From CAWGYQ01 sp963817395 (GTDB taxonomy: Bacteria; Acidobacteriota; Vicinamibacteria; Vicinamibacterales; CAVPJW01): DNA of 64,000 nt. Below are positions 9,272-18,264 of the stretch, in pieces. The notes beneath the pieces are model-generated. The model was not told the DNA's origin. It saw nothing but the letters and a program-made list of their open reading frames with translations, and did not search any database. The first letter of the stretch is position 1. Every line of letters starts with the position of its first letter. Made by a program: the position numbers and the translations under genes. The stretch is from contig CAWFOC010000004.1 in the NCBI GenBank assembly GCA_963817395.1, positions 682,001 through 746,000 of the forward strand. Reading direction: 5' to 3'.

Positions 9272-10276
9272 TCATCGCTCGCCACCGTCGCCGGCGGTGG
9301 ACGCGTGCCGCAGGGCAAACTCCACCACCTTCGTTTCGGCCCAGTAACCGTCATTGGCCAGGGCCGCATTCGACACGAAGCCGCAATGACCGCCGTGGCG
9401 GGTCATCACGAGCTCGATGTGAGGGTTGCGGACGAGCTCGTCGGACGAGAATGGCGTGACCGGCACGAACGGATCGTCCTCGGCGGTGATGATCAGCGTC
9501 GGAATGCGAATCCGGGAGATCACTCGCATCGCGGAGGCGCGCTGATAGTAGTCGGTGGCGTCGCGAAAACCGTGATAGGGGGCCGTGAACAGCTCGTCGA
9601 ACTGGCGCACCGTGCGCACGTGCCGGAGGTCGTTGACCTGGTAGACACCGGGGAACAGCCGGGCCTTCAGCCGCATCCGGCGCTTCAAGTTGCGAACGAA
9701 GTTCCGCTCGTACAGGACGTTTTCCCGCCGCTCGAGCGCGTCCACGCACACGGCAAGCTCCAGTGTGGGTGAAACGGCGACGATTGACGTGAGCACCCGC
9801 GGTGGCGCGTTTCCGTAGTCGCCGGCGAGCTTCAGCGCGAGGTTGCCACCGAGCGAGTAGCCTGCGACCGCAATAGCGTTCAGTCCGTCCACCTCCGCGA
9901 GCTCGCGGATGACAGCTGCGGGATCCTCAGTCATGCCGGAGTGATAGAGGCCGACGGAGAGGTGCTCCGTGCCGCCGCAGTTCCGCTGGTTCAAGCGTAC
10001 GACGTTCATCCCGGCCGCGAAGGCCTTGTCCGCCATGCCGCGCATGTAGTGCGCCCGGCTCGATCCCTCGAGGCCGTGCAGCAGCAGCAGGGTCGGCTGC
10101 TCCCGTGCCGCCTCCTGCCAGTGGCACTCGGCCATCACGCGCGCGTCGGCGGCCACGTCGAACAGGCGTGGCACAGGAGCCGGCAGATGAGGGAAGGATC
10201 GCGGCCTCGCCCAGGTGAAGAGCGTCATGCGATGGCCGCCGCGCAGGCGCGGAGTGGTCGAGAAGGCTTCCATCAC
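9272..10276 (-). CDS. YheT-family alpha/beta hydrolase
   Basis: A 334-aa hydrolase of the YheT/ABHD1-3 family. The oxyanion region is LLLLHGLEGSSRAHYMRG, the nucleophile elbow is GYSLGGN, the acid region is ITAEDDPFVP and the catalytic His lies in TRHGGHCGF. LNQRNCGGTEHLS is also family-typical. Members are esterases acting on short acyl or lipid substrates, but the natural substrate is unknown. Two adjacent ATGs (10276 and 10273) can start it. It is convergent with the gene ending at 9247. Confidence 0.9.
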   Translation of the reverse strand: MMEAFSTTPRLRGGHRMTLFTWARPRSFPHLPAPVPRLFDVAADARVMAECHWQEAAREQPTLLLLHGLEGSSRAHYMRGMADKAFAAGMNVVRLNQRNCGGTEHLSVGLYHSGMTEDPAAVIRELAEVDGLNAIAVAGYSLGGNLALKLAGDYGNAPPRVLTSIVAVSPTLELAVCVDALERRENVLYERNFVRNLKRRMRLKARLFPGVYQVNDLRHVRTVRQFDELFTAPYHGFRDATDYYQRASAMRVISRIRIPTLIITAEDDPFVPVTPFSSDELVRNPHIELVMTRHGGHCGFVSNAALANDGYWAETKVVEFALRHASTAGDGGER

Positions 10277-10395
10277 GAGAATGTGATCGAGACGATCTCC
10301 TGAGTGTAGCGCGTTCAGTTCGCGGTGAGCGCCGCCATTGTGGCGTCCGGGCCTGCTAGACTTGGACGCGCAGGCTCAGCACGAAGGAGTCACGC

Positions 10396-12042
10396 ATGAT
10401 GGTCCGCCGCCCTCTCATACTGCCAGTGCTCGTTGCGGCGGTTTCCGCCGCCGTCCTTGCGTCGCCCCCTCAGGCCAAGCCGCCGGAGGCCACGCGCGAC
10501 TCTCCGCGCAAAACGGATGCACGTCTCGAGCGGCTCAAGCAGGAAGCCACAGTCGAAATCGATTTACGTGCGCCGATGACCCAGCAGATGGTCGATCAGA
10601 TCTTCAGCTTCGGCGAGCTGGGCTTCCAGGAAGTGGAGACGTCGCGCTACCTGATCGATCTCCTGCGCGATCAGGGCTTCGCCGTCGAGGAAGGGATCGC
10701 CGGTATTCCGACAGCCTGGATGGCCTCGTGGGGCAGCGGCGCGCCCGTCATCGCGCTCGGGTCCGACATCGACGGCGTGCCGAAGGCGTCGCAAAAGCCC
10801 GGCGTCGCGTACCACGATCCGATGATTGAGGGAGCGCCGGGGCACGGCGAGGGGCACAACTCGGGGCAAGCCGTGAACGTGACGGCCGCCATTGTCCTCA
10901 AGAAGTTGATGGAGCGCGAGAAGATCCCCGGCTCCATACGACTGTGGCCCGGCGTGGCCGAGGAGTTGCTCGCGACCAAGGCCTGGTATGTCCGCGACGG
11001 ATATTTCAAGGATGTGGACGTCGTGCTGTTCTCGCACGTGGACGACTCGTTCGACGTGGGTTGGGGCAGCGGGGGCGCGAACGGGATGGTTTCAATCGAG
11101 TACCGATTCAGCGGTGAAAGCGCTCACAGTGCCGGCGCGCCGTGGCGCGGTCGCAGTGCACTCGATGCCGTCGAGCTCATGAACATCGGGTGGAACTACC
11201 GCCGCGAGCACCTGCGCATCCAACAGCGCTCTCACTATGTCGTCACCAACGGCGGCGACCAGCCCAATGTCGTGCCGTCATCCGCGACGGTCTGGTACTA
11301 CTTCCGCGAAAGCGACTATCGGCATATCAAGGAGATGTGGGACGCCGGCAACAAGACCGCTGAAGGTGCCGCGCTCATGACGAACACCAGCTACACGTCG
11401 AGGATTCTCGGTGCGGCATGGCCGCAACACATGAACAAAATCGTGGCCGAAACGATGCACGCCAACATCAAGCGAGTGGGCATGCCCGTTTGGACCGAGG
11501 CGGATCAGACGCTGGCACGGGCGCTCCAGACCGAGTTGAAAGTCGACGCCAACGGTCTCACGGCCGAAGTGGGCGCGCTCGAAGGGCCGGTCAAGGACGA
11601 GGACAAGCGCGGTGGTGGCTCCGACGACATTGGCGACATCTCGTGGACGGTACCCACCATCACGCTGCGCTATCCCTCGAACATTCCGAACCTTCCGGGC
11701 CATCACTGGGCAAACGCCGTTGCCATGGCGACGCCGATCGCGCACAAGGGTGCCACCGCGGGCGCCAAGGCGCAGGCCTTGACGGCACTCGACCTGCTCC
11801 TCACGCCTGACCTTGTGAAGGAGGCCTGGGACTACTTCCGTAACGAGCAGACGAAGGATGAGAAGTACATTCCGTTCATCACGCGGGACGACCCGCCCGC
11901 CACCTGGCTCAACACGAAGACCATGGCGGAGTTCAGACCAAAAATGAAGGAGCACTACTTCGATTCGACGAAGTACCGGACCTATCTGGAGCAGCTGGGC
12001 ATCAAGTACCCGACGGTCCGCGCGAGCCCGGCGAGTCAGTGA
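10396..12042 (+). CDS. Exported M20-family amidohydrolase (AbgB-like)
   Basis: Zinc-dependent amidohydrolase/peptidase of the M20 family, 548 aa. A signal peptide (about residues 1-23, cleaved near AQ/SP-type Ala residues) suggests a periplasmic enzyme. Metal-site motifs are GSDIDGVP, GHGEGHNSGQ and GVAEE, and the dimerisation lid begins SIEYRFSGESAHSAG. The nearest named relatives are AbgB-like aminobenzoyl-glutamate hydrolases, but a signal peptide and a long C-terminal extension (from about residue 440) make that substrate doubtful. AAGGAG about 10 bp before ATG 10396 supports the start. Its stop overlaps the convergent gene by 7 bp. Confidence 0.88.
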   Translation: MMVRRPLILPVLVAAVSAAVLASPPQAKPPEATRDSPRKTDARLERLKQEATVEIDLRAPMTQQMVDQIFSFGELGFQEVETSRYLIDLLRDQGFAVEEGIAGIPTAWMASWGSGAPVIALGSDIDGVPKASQKPGVAYHDPMIEGAPGHGEGHNSGQAVNVTAAIVLKKLMEREKIPGSIRLWPGVAEELLATKAWYVRDGYFKDVDVVLFSHVDDSFDVGWGSGGANGMVSIEYRFSGESAHSAGAPWRGRSALDAVELMNIGWNYRREHLRIQQRSHYVVTNGGDQPNVVPSSATVWYYFRESDYRHIKEMWDAGNKTAEGAALMTNTSYTSRILGAAWPQHMNKIVAETMHANIKRVGMPVWTEADQTLARALQTELKVDANGLTAEVGALEGPVKDEDKRGGGSDDIGDISWTVPTITLRYPSNIPNLPGHHWANAVAMATPIAHKGATAGAKAQALTALDLLLTPDLVKEAWDYFRNEQTKDEKYIPFITRDDPPATWLNTKTMAEFRPKMKEHYFDSTKYRTYLEQLGIKYPTVRASPASQ

Positions 12043-13553
12043 CGGGGGTGGGTCCCCAATCGGTACACGCGAAAGCGTCGGTTTTCGTAGGCGAGCGGCA
12101 GGTCGAAGATTCGTTCGGTGACGACGAGGTCTAATCCGGCGCGGGCGGCGAGCGCCAGGAGCGATGCCTCCGTCCACTCGTTCTGGCTCCCCACCTCGCG
12201 AATCCGCTCGACAACGCTCAGGGCCACGGCGCGTGAGTAGAGCGCCATGGCCGTGTCCTTGACCTCTTCGAGATACACGTCGCGGGCGGCTGCCACCCGC
12301 ACGCTCGAGCCGTACCTCCACGCGTGACCCGAGTCGGCGAGCACATGAGTGTCCGCGGGCGTCGTGCGAAGCCACGCCATCACGTCGTGCCAGTCGTCCT
12401 GCGGAAGGTCGATCTGAACCGGTGGACGCTCGGGGTGCTCGAAGAAGCCCACGTAGGCGCCTCTGAGACTCGCGGCTGCCGCAACGACGGCGGCGACGAG
12501 TGCCGCCCGCCGGGCAAGCGTTCGGTGCGGCGTCGTGCTCCACTGCGGTCCCTCGGCGAGCCACCACACCACATACAACGTGGCCATGACATCGAGGAGC
12601 CAGAAGACGCGCGACACTTGCAGTTGCAGGGCCAGTGCCACAGCCACCGCCATGAAAGGCAGCGACGCGAGGAACAGACCAACCAGGGCGAGTAGACCGG
12701 CGACCAGCGCCCCTTCGCGAGGCAGCGCCCGACCACTGCGGCGCCGCAAGAGGTAAGTGGCCATGATGATCACCGGGTAGGCCATATTGACCATCCACGC
12801 CGTCACTGGCCAGTCGAGGGGAAGCACATAGTCCTTCGCGGCAAAAGCCTCGAGCCACGCCGCATCCATGCGTGTGAACAGTCTGTGTTGCCCTCCCTGG
12901 ACGACGACCCATACTCCGAGAGCCACCGCGACGACGCCAGCGGCGATGGAAAGCCGGCGCGAGACCAGGCCGCTGACGACGAGTGCCGTGCCGAGGCAGA
13001 TGGCAAACCAGAGGCCTGTTGTGGGGTGGATGAACCCGGCGAGGGCGACCAGTCCGACGGTTGTCAGCGGCCGACCATTCAGGAAGGCCGACAGCGCGAG
13101 CAGCCCGATCGCGAAGGCCAGCATGCGCGGATGGAAATAGCCTTCGAGCGTATTGACGCCGGTTCGCGTGATCCGGTGCTTGAGCGTCATGGCCAGACAG
13201 AACGCCACGCTCGTCCAGGCGGACCGAAACATGAGCCTGCCCAGCTGCACGTAGCCGACGGCGAGCAGCCCGAGTGTCAGCAGGTAACCGGCGAAGAACA
13301 TCCAGGGGAGCGGAGCGCCTGTGACAGTCCAGAGCATCGCGAAGCCGTCATCGAACAGGGTGAACGCGCCCTGAGGGCTGAACAGCTCGCGATCGCGCGG
13401 GAAGAGCGACGGATCGGCCGAGGCCAGCATGGCCGGAATGTAGAACGCCTGGTCGGAGACCCCGTAGCGGTACCCACCGGCATTGAGCGTCGCGAGCAGT
13501 CCAAACGCGGCTGCCACCCCGACCAGAAGCCGACCGGAAGGAAGGCCGCTCAC
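12036..13553 (-). CDS. Polytopic membrane protein, function unknown
   Basis: About 505 aa with roughly ten hydrophobic segments and a soluble C-terminal region (about residues 390-505). It looks like the DUF6798/oligosaccharyl-transferase-like integral membrane proteins that begin with a glycosyltransferase-C-like YRYGVSDQAFYIPAM loop. That is only a resemblance. GTG 13553 overlaps the stop of the upstream DinB gene by 4 bp (GTGA), a strong argument for this start and for translational coupling. The open frame extends further upstream but has no membrane features there. Confidence 0.7.
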   Translation of the reverse strand: MSGLPSGRLLVGVAAAFGLLATLNAGGYRYGVSDQAFYIPAMLASADPSLFPRDRELFSPQGAFTLFDDGFAMLWTVTGAPLPWMFFAGYLLTLGLLAVGYVQLGRLMFRSAWTSVAFCLAMTLKHRITRTGVNTLEGYFHPRMLAFAIGLLALSAFLNGRPLTTVGLVALAGFIHPTTGLWFAICLGTALVVSGLVSRRLSIAAGVVAVALGVWVVVQGGQHRLFTRMDAAWLEAFAAKDYVLPLDWPVTAWMVNMAYPVIIMATYLLRRRSGRALPREGALVAGLLALVGLFLASLPFMAVAVALALQLQVSRVFWLLDVMATLYVVWWLAEGPQWSTTPHRTLARRAALVAAVVAAAASLRGAYVGFFEHPERPPVQIDLPQDDWHDVMAWLRTTPADTHVLADSGHAWRYGSSVRVAAARDVYLEEVKDTAMALYSRAVALSVVERIREVGSQNEWTEASLLALAARAGLDLVVTERIFDLPLAYENRRFRVYRLGTHPRH

Positions 13554-14044
13554 CCTTCGTCGGCGCTCGGGCCGTAGATCGGCGGGACCGGCAGGTCGTT
13601 CAGGCGCAGATACACGCTCAATTGCCCGCGATGATGAATCAGGTGGTTGAGCAGGAAGCTGCGCAGCATCCCCACTTTCGGAAGCGTGAAGAGATCGTGA
13701 CCGTCGCGTTGGAGAGTCCAGGGCGACATGAGCTCCCCATCGGTCTTCGAAACGATACTCGCGCGTACCGCGGCAACGTTCGCCGTGAAGATGGAAAGAA
13801 TCTCGGCCTGGCTTCCGTAGGTGACGGGGCGATACTCGCCGCTCCGCATGTTGTAGGAACGATGACCGAGCAGACCGTTCACCCAGCCGGGGATTTCCGC
13901 GAGATGCGATGACAGTCGGCCGAGACTCATCGACTTGGCGTGCGGGGTCCACGCCAGCTGCGTGTCGGGGACGCGCTCGAGCAGCCGCCGGGTCGTGCCC
14001 ATCTCGTGATCGAAATCAGGAAGCAGGACATCCGTGATGGCCAT
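13550..14044 (-). CDS. DinB family protein
   Basis: A 164-aa four-helix-bundle protein of the DinB/DUF664 family. Metal-ligand-type histidines are at LGRLSSHLAEIP and LLNHLIHHRGQLSVYLR, in the usual spacing. DinB proteins are often metal-dependent thiol transferases or have no known function. ATG 14044 begins exactly at the conserved first helix (LLPDFDHEMGTTRRLLERV). It overlaps the downstream membrane-protein start by 4 bp. A second DinB-like gene is at 40840. Confidence 0.88.
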   Translation of the reverse strand: MAITDVLLPDFDHEMGTTRRLLERVPDTQLAWTPHAKSMSLGRLSSHLAEIPGWVNGLLGHRSYNMRSGEYRPVTYGSQAEILSIFTANVAAVRASIVSKTDGELMSPWTLQRDGHDLFTLPKVGMLRSFLLNHLIHHRGQLSVYLRLNDLPVPPIYGPSADEG

Positions 14045-14064
14045 TCGATCCTCCCGGCCGGACG

Positions 14065-15027
14065 TCAGCCGCCGCCCTGACCCGCCGCGTCGACTTGGTG
14101 GCAATGGTAACAGCCCACCGCGGCGCGCGCGCGATTGTACTCATACGACTGTGTGAAGTCGTAGACTGGCCGTCCGAGCAGGCGCGCCATCTCGGGCATG
14201 ACGACGCCCCGCATGTAGGCTGCCGTGGTTTGCTTGTCCTCGTCCGCCAAATAGCCGTAGATGGCGTTGCGGATTTGCGGGTCGAGTCCTTGGTTGTACC
14301 GCTCGAGACCGGCCAGGCGAAATTGAGGTTCCGGCAGTGCCTGTACGGCTGGCATGTGCCAGCCGCGTGCGGCGCCGTCGTCTCCGTGACAGGTCGAGCA
14401 CGTGACACGCTCCGGTCCGCCCTTGAGCGGTCCGAGTATTCGTCGTGCGACCGGCATGACGTCGCGCTGCATGAACGCGATGATTTCAGGGGTACCGCGC
14501 TTGACGCCGGCCGGCGAAATGGCATCTGTGAGCAGGTACGCCGGCGGCGCCGGAGGGTGATTCGCACCCGAGACAATGAAAGCCGTGACGATGGCCGCCA
14601 GCAGAATCGCAACGCCTGGGAATGGCTTCCAGATGGCCGGTCGTAGCAGGCGCGTCCGCCTGCTCAAGGCATCGCTGAAGAACTCATGTTCGCCGTCGAA
14701 TGAGAAACGATCTGCGGCAAGCAGCTGAAGAACGAGCGCGAGCTGCGGCCCTTCCCGAAGGTCAGCGAGCTCGAGTGTCGTGCCGCCTCGACGTGAACGT
14801 ATCAGGACGGTCGATGAGCCAACGAGGACCTGCAGGGCGCTCTGGGTGAGCTCAACCGTCCCGATTTCGTCGAGGAGGAGCTCGACGAGCACTCGTCCCG
14901 CCGGGGTCGCCACGGCAACCCGGCAGTCGGTGACGTGATAGCGTCGCCGGAGGCGTCGCCATCCACTGAGAACACCCGGCCGTCCCGACCAGAGCGGGCG
15001 TTCCCACGTCAGGAGAAAACCGGGCAT
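14065..15027 (-). CDS. Membrane-anchored dihaem c-type cytochrome with N-terminal PH-like domain
   Basis: A 320-aa protein. Residues 1-110 form a cytoplasmic bacterial-PH-like beta domain (HVTDCRVAVATPAGRVLV and DEIGTVELTQSALQVLVG). A single transmembrane helix spans about 136-153, and a periplasmic region carries two haem-c motifs, CSTCH (210-214) and CYHCH (306-310). Haem would be attached outside the membrane, so this is probably an electron carrier tethered to the inner membrane. The 90-residue spacing and the Met-rich segments (RDVMPVARR, GVVMPEMARL) recall tetrahaem/reaction-centre-type cytochrome subunits, though only two haems are present. The partner oxidoreductase is unknown. Confidence 0.85.
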   Translation of the reverse strand: MPGFLLTWERPLWSGRPGVLSGWRRLRRRYHVTDCRVAVATPAGRVLVELLLDEIGTVELTQSALQVLVGSSTVLIRSRRGGTTLELADLREGPQLALVLQLLAADRFSFDGEHEFFSDALSRRTRLLRPAIWKPFPGVAILLAAIVTAFIVSGANHPPAPPAYLLTDAISPAGVKRGTPEIIAFMQRDVMPVARRILGPLKGGPERVTCSTCHGDDGAARGWHMPAVQALPEPQFRLAGLERYNQGLDPQIRNAIYGYLADEDKQTTAAYMRGVVMPEMARLLGRPVYDFTQSYEYNRARAAVGCYHCHQVDAAGQGGG

Positions 15028-15040
15028 ACCTCTGAACGCA

Positions 15041-15616
15041 TCACGATGACGGTTGCTTACCGAAATCGACGCGCGGCACCTGCTGCGCCTCCGGGGGCGC
15101 CGCGAAGTACGGATGCTCCTTGAAGCCGAAGATGGCGGCCGTCATATTCGCGGGAAAACGCCGGCGCGCCGTGTTGTACTCCTGGATCCGCTCGTTGTAC
15201 CGCATCCGCTCGACCGCGATGCGGTTCTCGGTTCCCGACAGCTCGTCCATCAGGCGATTGAACTGTTCGTTGGCCTTGAGCTGCGGATAGTTTTCGACGA
15301 TGGCCAGCAGCCGTGCCAGGGCGCTGCTTTGCGCGTTGGCTGCGGCAATGGTTTCTTCTGGCGTCGTCGCTCCCGAGAGGCGCGCGCGCGACTCGGCCAC
15401 CGCGCGAAACACCCCTTCCTCGTGTGCGGCGTAGCCCTTGACGGTCTCGACGAGGTTGGGAATGAGGTCGTTGCGCCGCTGGAGCTGGTTCTCGACCTGC
15501 GCCCATTGGCCGCTGATCGCTTCCTCCTGCTGCACGAACGTGTTGTAGGAGCAGCCTGTTGAAAGCGCCGCCAATCCCAGGATCATGCCGGCGACGAATA
15601 CACGTGATTGACGCAT
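15041..15616 (-). CDS. LemA family lipoprotein
   Basis: LemA protein of about 191 aa. A signal peptide ends in a lipobox (AALSTGC), followed by the helical LemA core (NTFVQQEEAISGQWAQVENQ, RRNDLIPNLVETVKGYA and a YNTARRRFPANM C-terminal motif). Function is unresolved in the family. Start ATG 15616 is preferred because the signal peptide begins there; ATG 15631 and 15646 are in frame. The TPM-domain gene lies just upstream on the same strand, the usual LemA-TPM pairing. Confidence 0.92.
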   Translation of the reverse strand: MRQSRVFVAGMILGLAALSTGCSYNTFVQQEEAISGQWAQVENQLQRRNDLIPNLVETVKGYAAHEEGVFRAVAESRARLSGATTPEETIAAANAQSSALARLLAIVENYPQLKANEQFNRLMDELSGTENRIAVERMRYNERIQEYNTARRRFPANMTAAIFGFKEHPYFAAPPEAQQVPRVDFGKQPSS

Positions 15617-15680
15617 AAGCTGAATCCTCATCAACGTTGATGCCATCTTCGACGGGCCGCCCCCGAGTCCGGCTCAGAGC

Positions 15681-16502
15681 CTACCAGCCCGCACCCCCGC
15701 CTCCGCCACCGCTTCGGCCGCCACCGAATCCGCCGAATCCTCCACCGAATCCGCCACCGCCGTAACCGCTGCCGCCGAAACCACCGCCGAACGAGCCGGC
15801 GCCGCTGTTCCAACCGCTCCAGGAATTCGTTCCCCAGTAATCACGCCGGCGGCGCGACGGGCCACCCCGGTTCGCCAGCCACATCAGGACCAGGAACACC
15901 AGGAGCATGAGCAACAGGCTCGGCGGAAGCGAGATCTGCTGCGATGGGACTGAATCGGGTACGCCGTCGAGCCGAACGCCGCGACCCTGGGCAATCCGCG
16001 ACACAATGCGCGCCACGCCGCGTCGCAGGCCCTCGCCGTAGTTGCCCGACCGAAAAGCCGGCGCCATGAGCTCGCGACTGGTTTCTCCCGCGAAGCCATC
16101 GGTGATGAACTCCTCGAGGCCATACCCCGTCTCGATCCAGACCTTGCGTTCGTCAACGGCGACGAGCACGAGCAAACCGTTGTCCTTGCCTTTCGCGCCG
16201 ATCCCTCGTCCGCGATTCTCGAACAGCTTCACGGCGTACTCGCGGATGTCGGCGTAGGGTGCGATTGTCTTGACGGTCGCCACCACGACGACGTCTCCGG
16301 TCGCCTGAAGCAGACGCTGGCTCAGATCCTCGAGTTCTGTGGTGCTCCCGGCATCGATGATCCCGGCGAAGTCGTTGACGGCGCCGCTCAGCTCGGGCGG
16401 CGCCGGCTGTGCCTGGACCTGCACGGCCAGGCACGAGACCACGACGATGCTCGAGAGCGCGGCGAGCGCGCGATGCCGGAATGGCTGGCTCACGCTGTCC
16501 AC
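15681..16502 (-). CDS. TPM domain protein (YgcG family) with Gly-rich tail
   Basis: A 273-aa secreted/membrane protein: signal peptide, TPM domain (about residues 38-165; NDFAGIIDAGSTTELEDLS and NGLLVLVAVDERKVWIETGYG), a transmembrane helix (LLLMLLVFLVLMWLAN) and a glycine-rich, low-complexity C-terminus ending in a run of Gly. TPM domains occur in photosystem-repair and membrane-quality proteins and usually sit beside LemA, as here. GTG 16502 overlaps the end of the upstream gene by 13 bp. Confidence 0.92.
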   Translation of the reverse strand: MDSVSQPFRHRALAALSSIVVVSCLAVQVQAQPAPPELSGAVNDFAGIIDAGSTTELEDLSQRLLQATGDVVVVATVKTIAPYADIREYAVKLFENRGRGIGAKGKDNGLLVLVAVDERKVWIETGYGLEEFITDGFAGETSRELMAPAFRSGNYGEGLRRGVARIVSRIAQGRGVRLDGVPDSVPSQQISLPPSLLLMLLVFLVLMWLANRGGPSRRRRDYWGTNSWSGWNSGAGSFGGGFGGSGYGGGGFGGGFGGFGGGRSGGGGGGAGW

Positions 16503-17224
16503 CTATCGAGGGCTCGCGCCAGGCGCTCGACGAAGTCCAGATATTGCGCGAACACGCGAGACACCTCCGTGGCCGGCAGGTCGCTTTCATCGGTCAGGGC
16601 GAGTATCTCGCCGACGACCGGCTCGTCGAGGGTGAGTGGTTTTCCACCCGGCAGGACACCACCATCGAGCTGAGGCGTATGGAGACGCGACACGTGTCCC
16701 AGCAGCGCGCGGAGGGCAGGGACGGAAAACACGATGAGGCGTCCGACAGCCGTTCCGTGACCGCCCGCTTCCATGAAACCTTCACGCAGGTGCAGCAGGT
16801 GACTCTTCGCCTGGGCCTCGCATGCCCGTCGCAGATCGGCGACGGCCACCGCGAGCGACTCGAACGGGTCGGCGCCCCAGATGACCTGGTGAGTCGACAG
16901 GATATCGCCGTACTCGAGCGGAAACGCATCGAGCGTTCGTTCGAACTCGGCGGGCGTGAGCAGGAGAGGAGTCACCAGGTTACGGCGCCGCCAGCCGTCG
17001 CTGAGCGAGGCGCAGCGTTCGAGGTCGGACAGGTCGAGCCGATCGACCAGGGCCAGGGTATAGACAGCAGGCAGGTGCTGGCCCCACCCAGGTCCCCCGT
17101 GGTGCGGTGCCGGCTTGGCGTGCTCGCCGTAGAGGACGACCGAGCGCAGCCGATTGCCGAAAACACCCGCGAGCTCGACGGCAAGAGCCTCGACGGCCGT
17201 CTTCACCATCGGACTGAGTTCCAC
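16490..17224 (-). CDS. Nucleotidyltransferase-fold protein, function unknown
   Basis: A 244-aa protein whose N-terminus (VEALAVELAGVFGNRLRSVVLYGEHAKP) resembles the nucleotidyltransferase start LxSVxLYGS. The diagnostic Gly-Ser is replaced by Gly-Glu, and the usual Asp pair is reduced to the single Asp in LALVDRLD, so catalysis is doubtful. The C-terminal half is helical. ATG 17224 is used. It overlaps the TPM start by 13 bp, suggesting one operon, and is divergent from YvcK with 68 bp between the starts. Confidence 0.65.
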   Translation of the reverse strand: MELSPMVKTAVEALAVELAGVFGNRLRSVVLYGEHAKPAPHHGGPGWGQHLPAVYTLALVDRLDLSDLERCASLSDGWRRRNLVTPLLLTPAEFERTLDAFPLEYGDILSTHQVIWGADPFESLAVAVADLRRACEAQAKSHLLHLREGFMEAGGHGTAVGRLIVFSVPALRALLGHVSRLHTPQLDGGVLPGGKPLTLDEPVVGEILALTDESDLPATEVSRVFAQYLDFVERLARALDRWTA

Positions 17225-17292
17225 TTGCGCATTGTACGGGCTTTCGGGTGCGGCGACATCCCGGTTGTCGGCGTCAGCTACAATGCGGGACC

Positions 17293-18258
17293 GTGCGTCT
17301 GCACCAACTCAACATCGGCTGCTTTGGCGGTGGGACAGGCCTGCCGAGTGTACTCGGCGGCCTCAAATTGAATCCCTGGCTCCGGGTCCATGCCGTCGTC
17401 ACGATGTTCGACAGCGGGGGTAGTTCGGGGCAGCTTCGTGACGAATTGGGTGTGCTGCCGCCAGGCGACGTGTTGCGCTGTGCGCTCGCGCTGGCCGGCA
17501 ACGAGCGCGAAGCCCGCCGCGTTCTGCTTGCGCGGCTCCCGACCCTAGAGCATCCGCGGCTCTCCGGCCATACCGGCGGCAATCTGCTGCTGTCGATGAT
17601 GCAGCAGCATAGCGGCGACTTTCTCGCCGCCGTGGACGGGCTGCGCGCCCTGCTCGGTTGCCACGGCCGCGTGTGGCCGGTCAGTGTCGAGCAGGCGACG
17701 GTGTGCGCCGAGTACGGCGACGGCTCGGAAACGCGTGGCGAGGTCGAGGTTGACGCGGGTCAGCAACAGGGACACCTCGTGAGGCGGATCTGGCTCGAGC
17801 CCGAGGTGCGTATTCATGCCCCGGTCGATCACGCCATCCGTGGGTTCGACGCGGCAATCGTCGGGCCCGGCAGCTTCTATACGAGCCTGATGCCGATTCT
17901 GCTGGTGCGTGGTGTCCCGGAAGCCCTGCAGGCGGTCCGCGGTCCAATCGTGCTCATTGCGAACCTGCTGACCGAGGGTCAGGGGATGCGAGGATTCACG
18001 GCTGGTGATGCGGTGAGGAGAATCGGCGACGCGATCGGACGGCCCGTCGATGTCGTCGTCGTCAACAAGGGGCTTCCTTCGGCGGAAACTCTGGCGCGCT
18101 ACGTGGCCGAGCACAAGGAACCGCTCCAGGTCGGTGATCTGCCTGCGACGACCGAACTAGTGGAGGGCGAATTCTGGTCGCGGCCGATCGCGCGCCATCA
18201 TCGGCGGCGCCTTGCTTACGCGCTCTGGGCGATTCTCTCGAAGCGCCTGCTCAACTAG
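17293..18258 (+). CDS. yvcK: Gluconeogenesis factor YvcK family protein
   Basis: A 321-aa protein of the YvcK/CofD-like family. Motifs are GCFGGGTGLPSVLGGLK (nucleotide loop at the N-terminus), MFDSGGSSGQLRDELG, HTGGNLLL and GPGSFYTSLMPILL. YvcK proteins bind UDP-sugars and affect cell-wall precursor allocation and growth on gluconeogenic carbon. Start GTG 17293 lies just before the conserved first strand. Unlike Firmicute operons there is no rapZ or whiA nearby. It ends 7 bp from the convergent ligase-type gene. Confidence 0.9.
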   Translation: MRLHQLNIGCFGGGTGLPSVLGGLKLNPWLRVHAVVTMFDSGGSSGQLRDELGVLPPGDVLRCALALAGNEREARRVLLARLPTLEHPRLSGHTGGNLLLSMMQQHSGDFLAAVDGLRALLGCHGRVWPVSVEQATVCAEYGDGSETRGEVEVDAGQQQGHLVRRIWLEPEVRIHAPVDHAIRGFDAAIVGPGSFYTSLMPILLVRGVPEALQAVRGPIVLIANLLTEGQGMRGFTAGDAVRRIGDAIGRPVDVVVVNKGLPSAETLARYVAEHKEPLQVGDLPATTELVEGEFWSRPIARHHRRRLAYALWAILSKRLLN

Positions 18259-18264
18259 GTGCCC

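Noticed and set aside
11278..12912. A 544-residue minus-strand open frame crossing the amidohydrolase and the membrane protein.
   Set aside because: It crosses two real genes in the wrong frame, and the sequence shows only biased composition with no fold.
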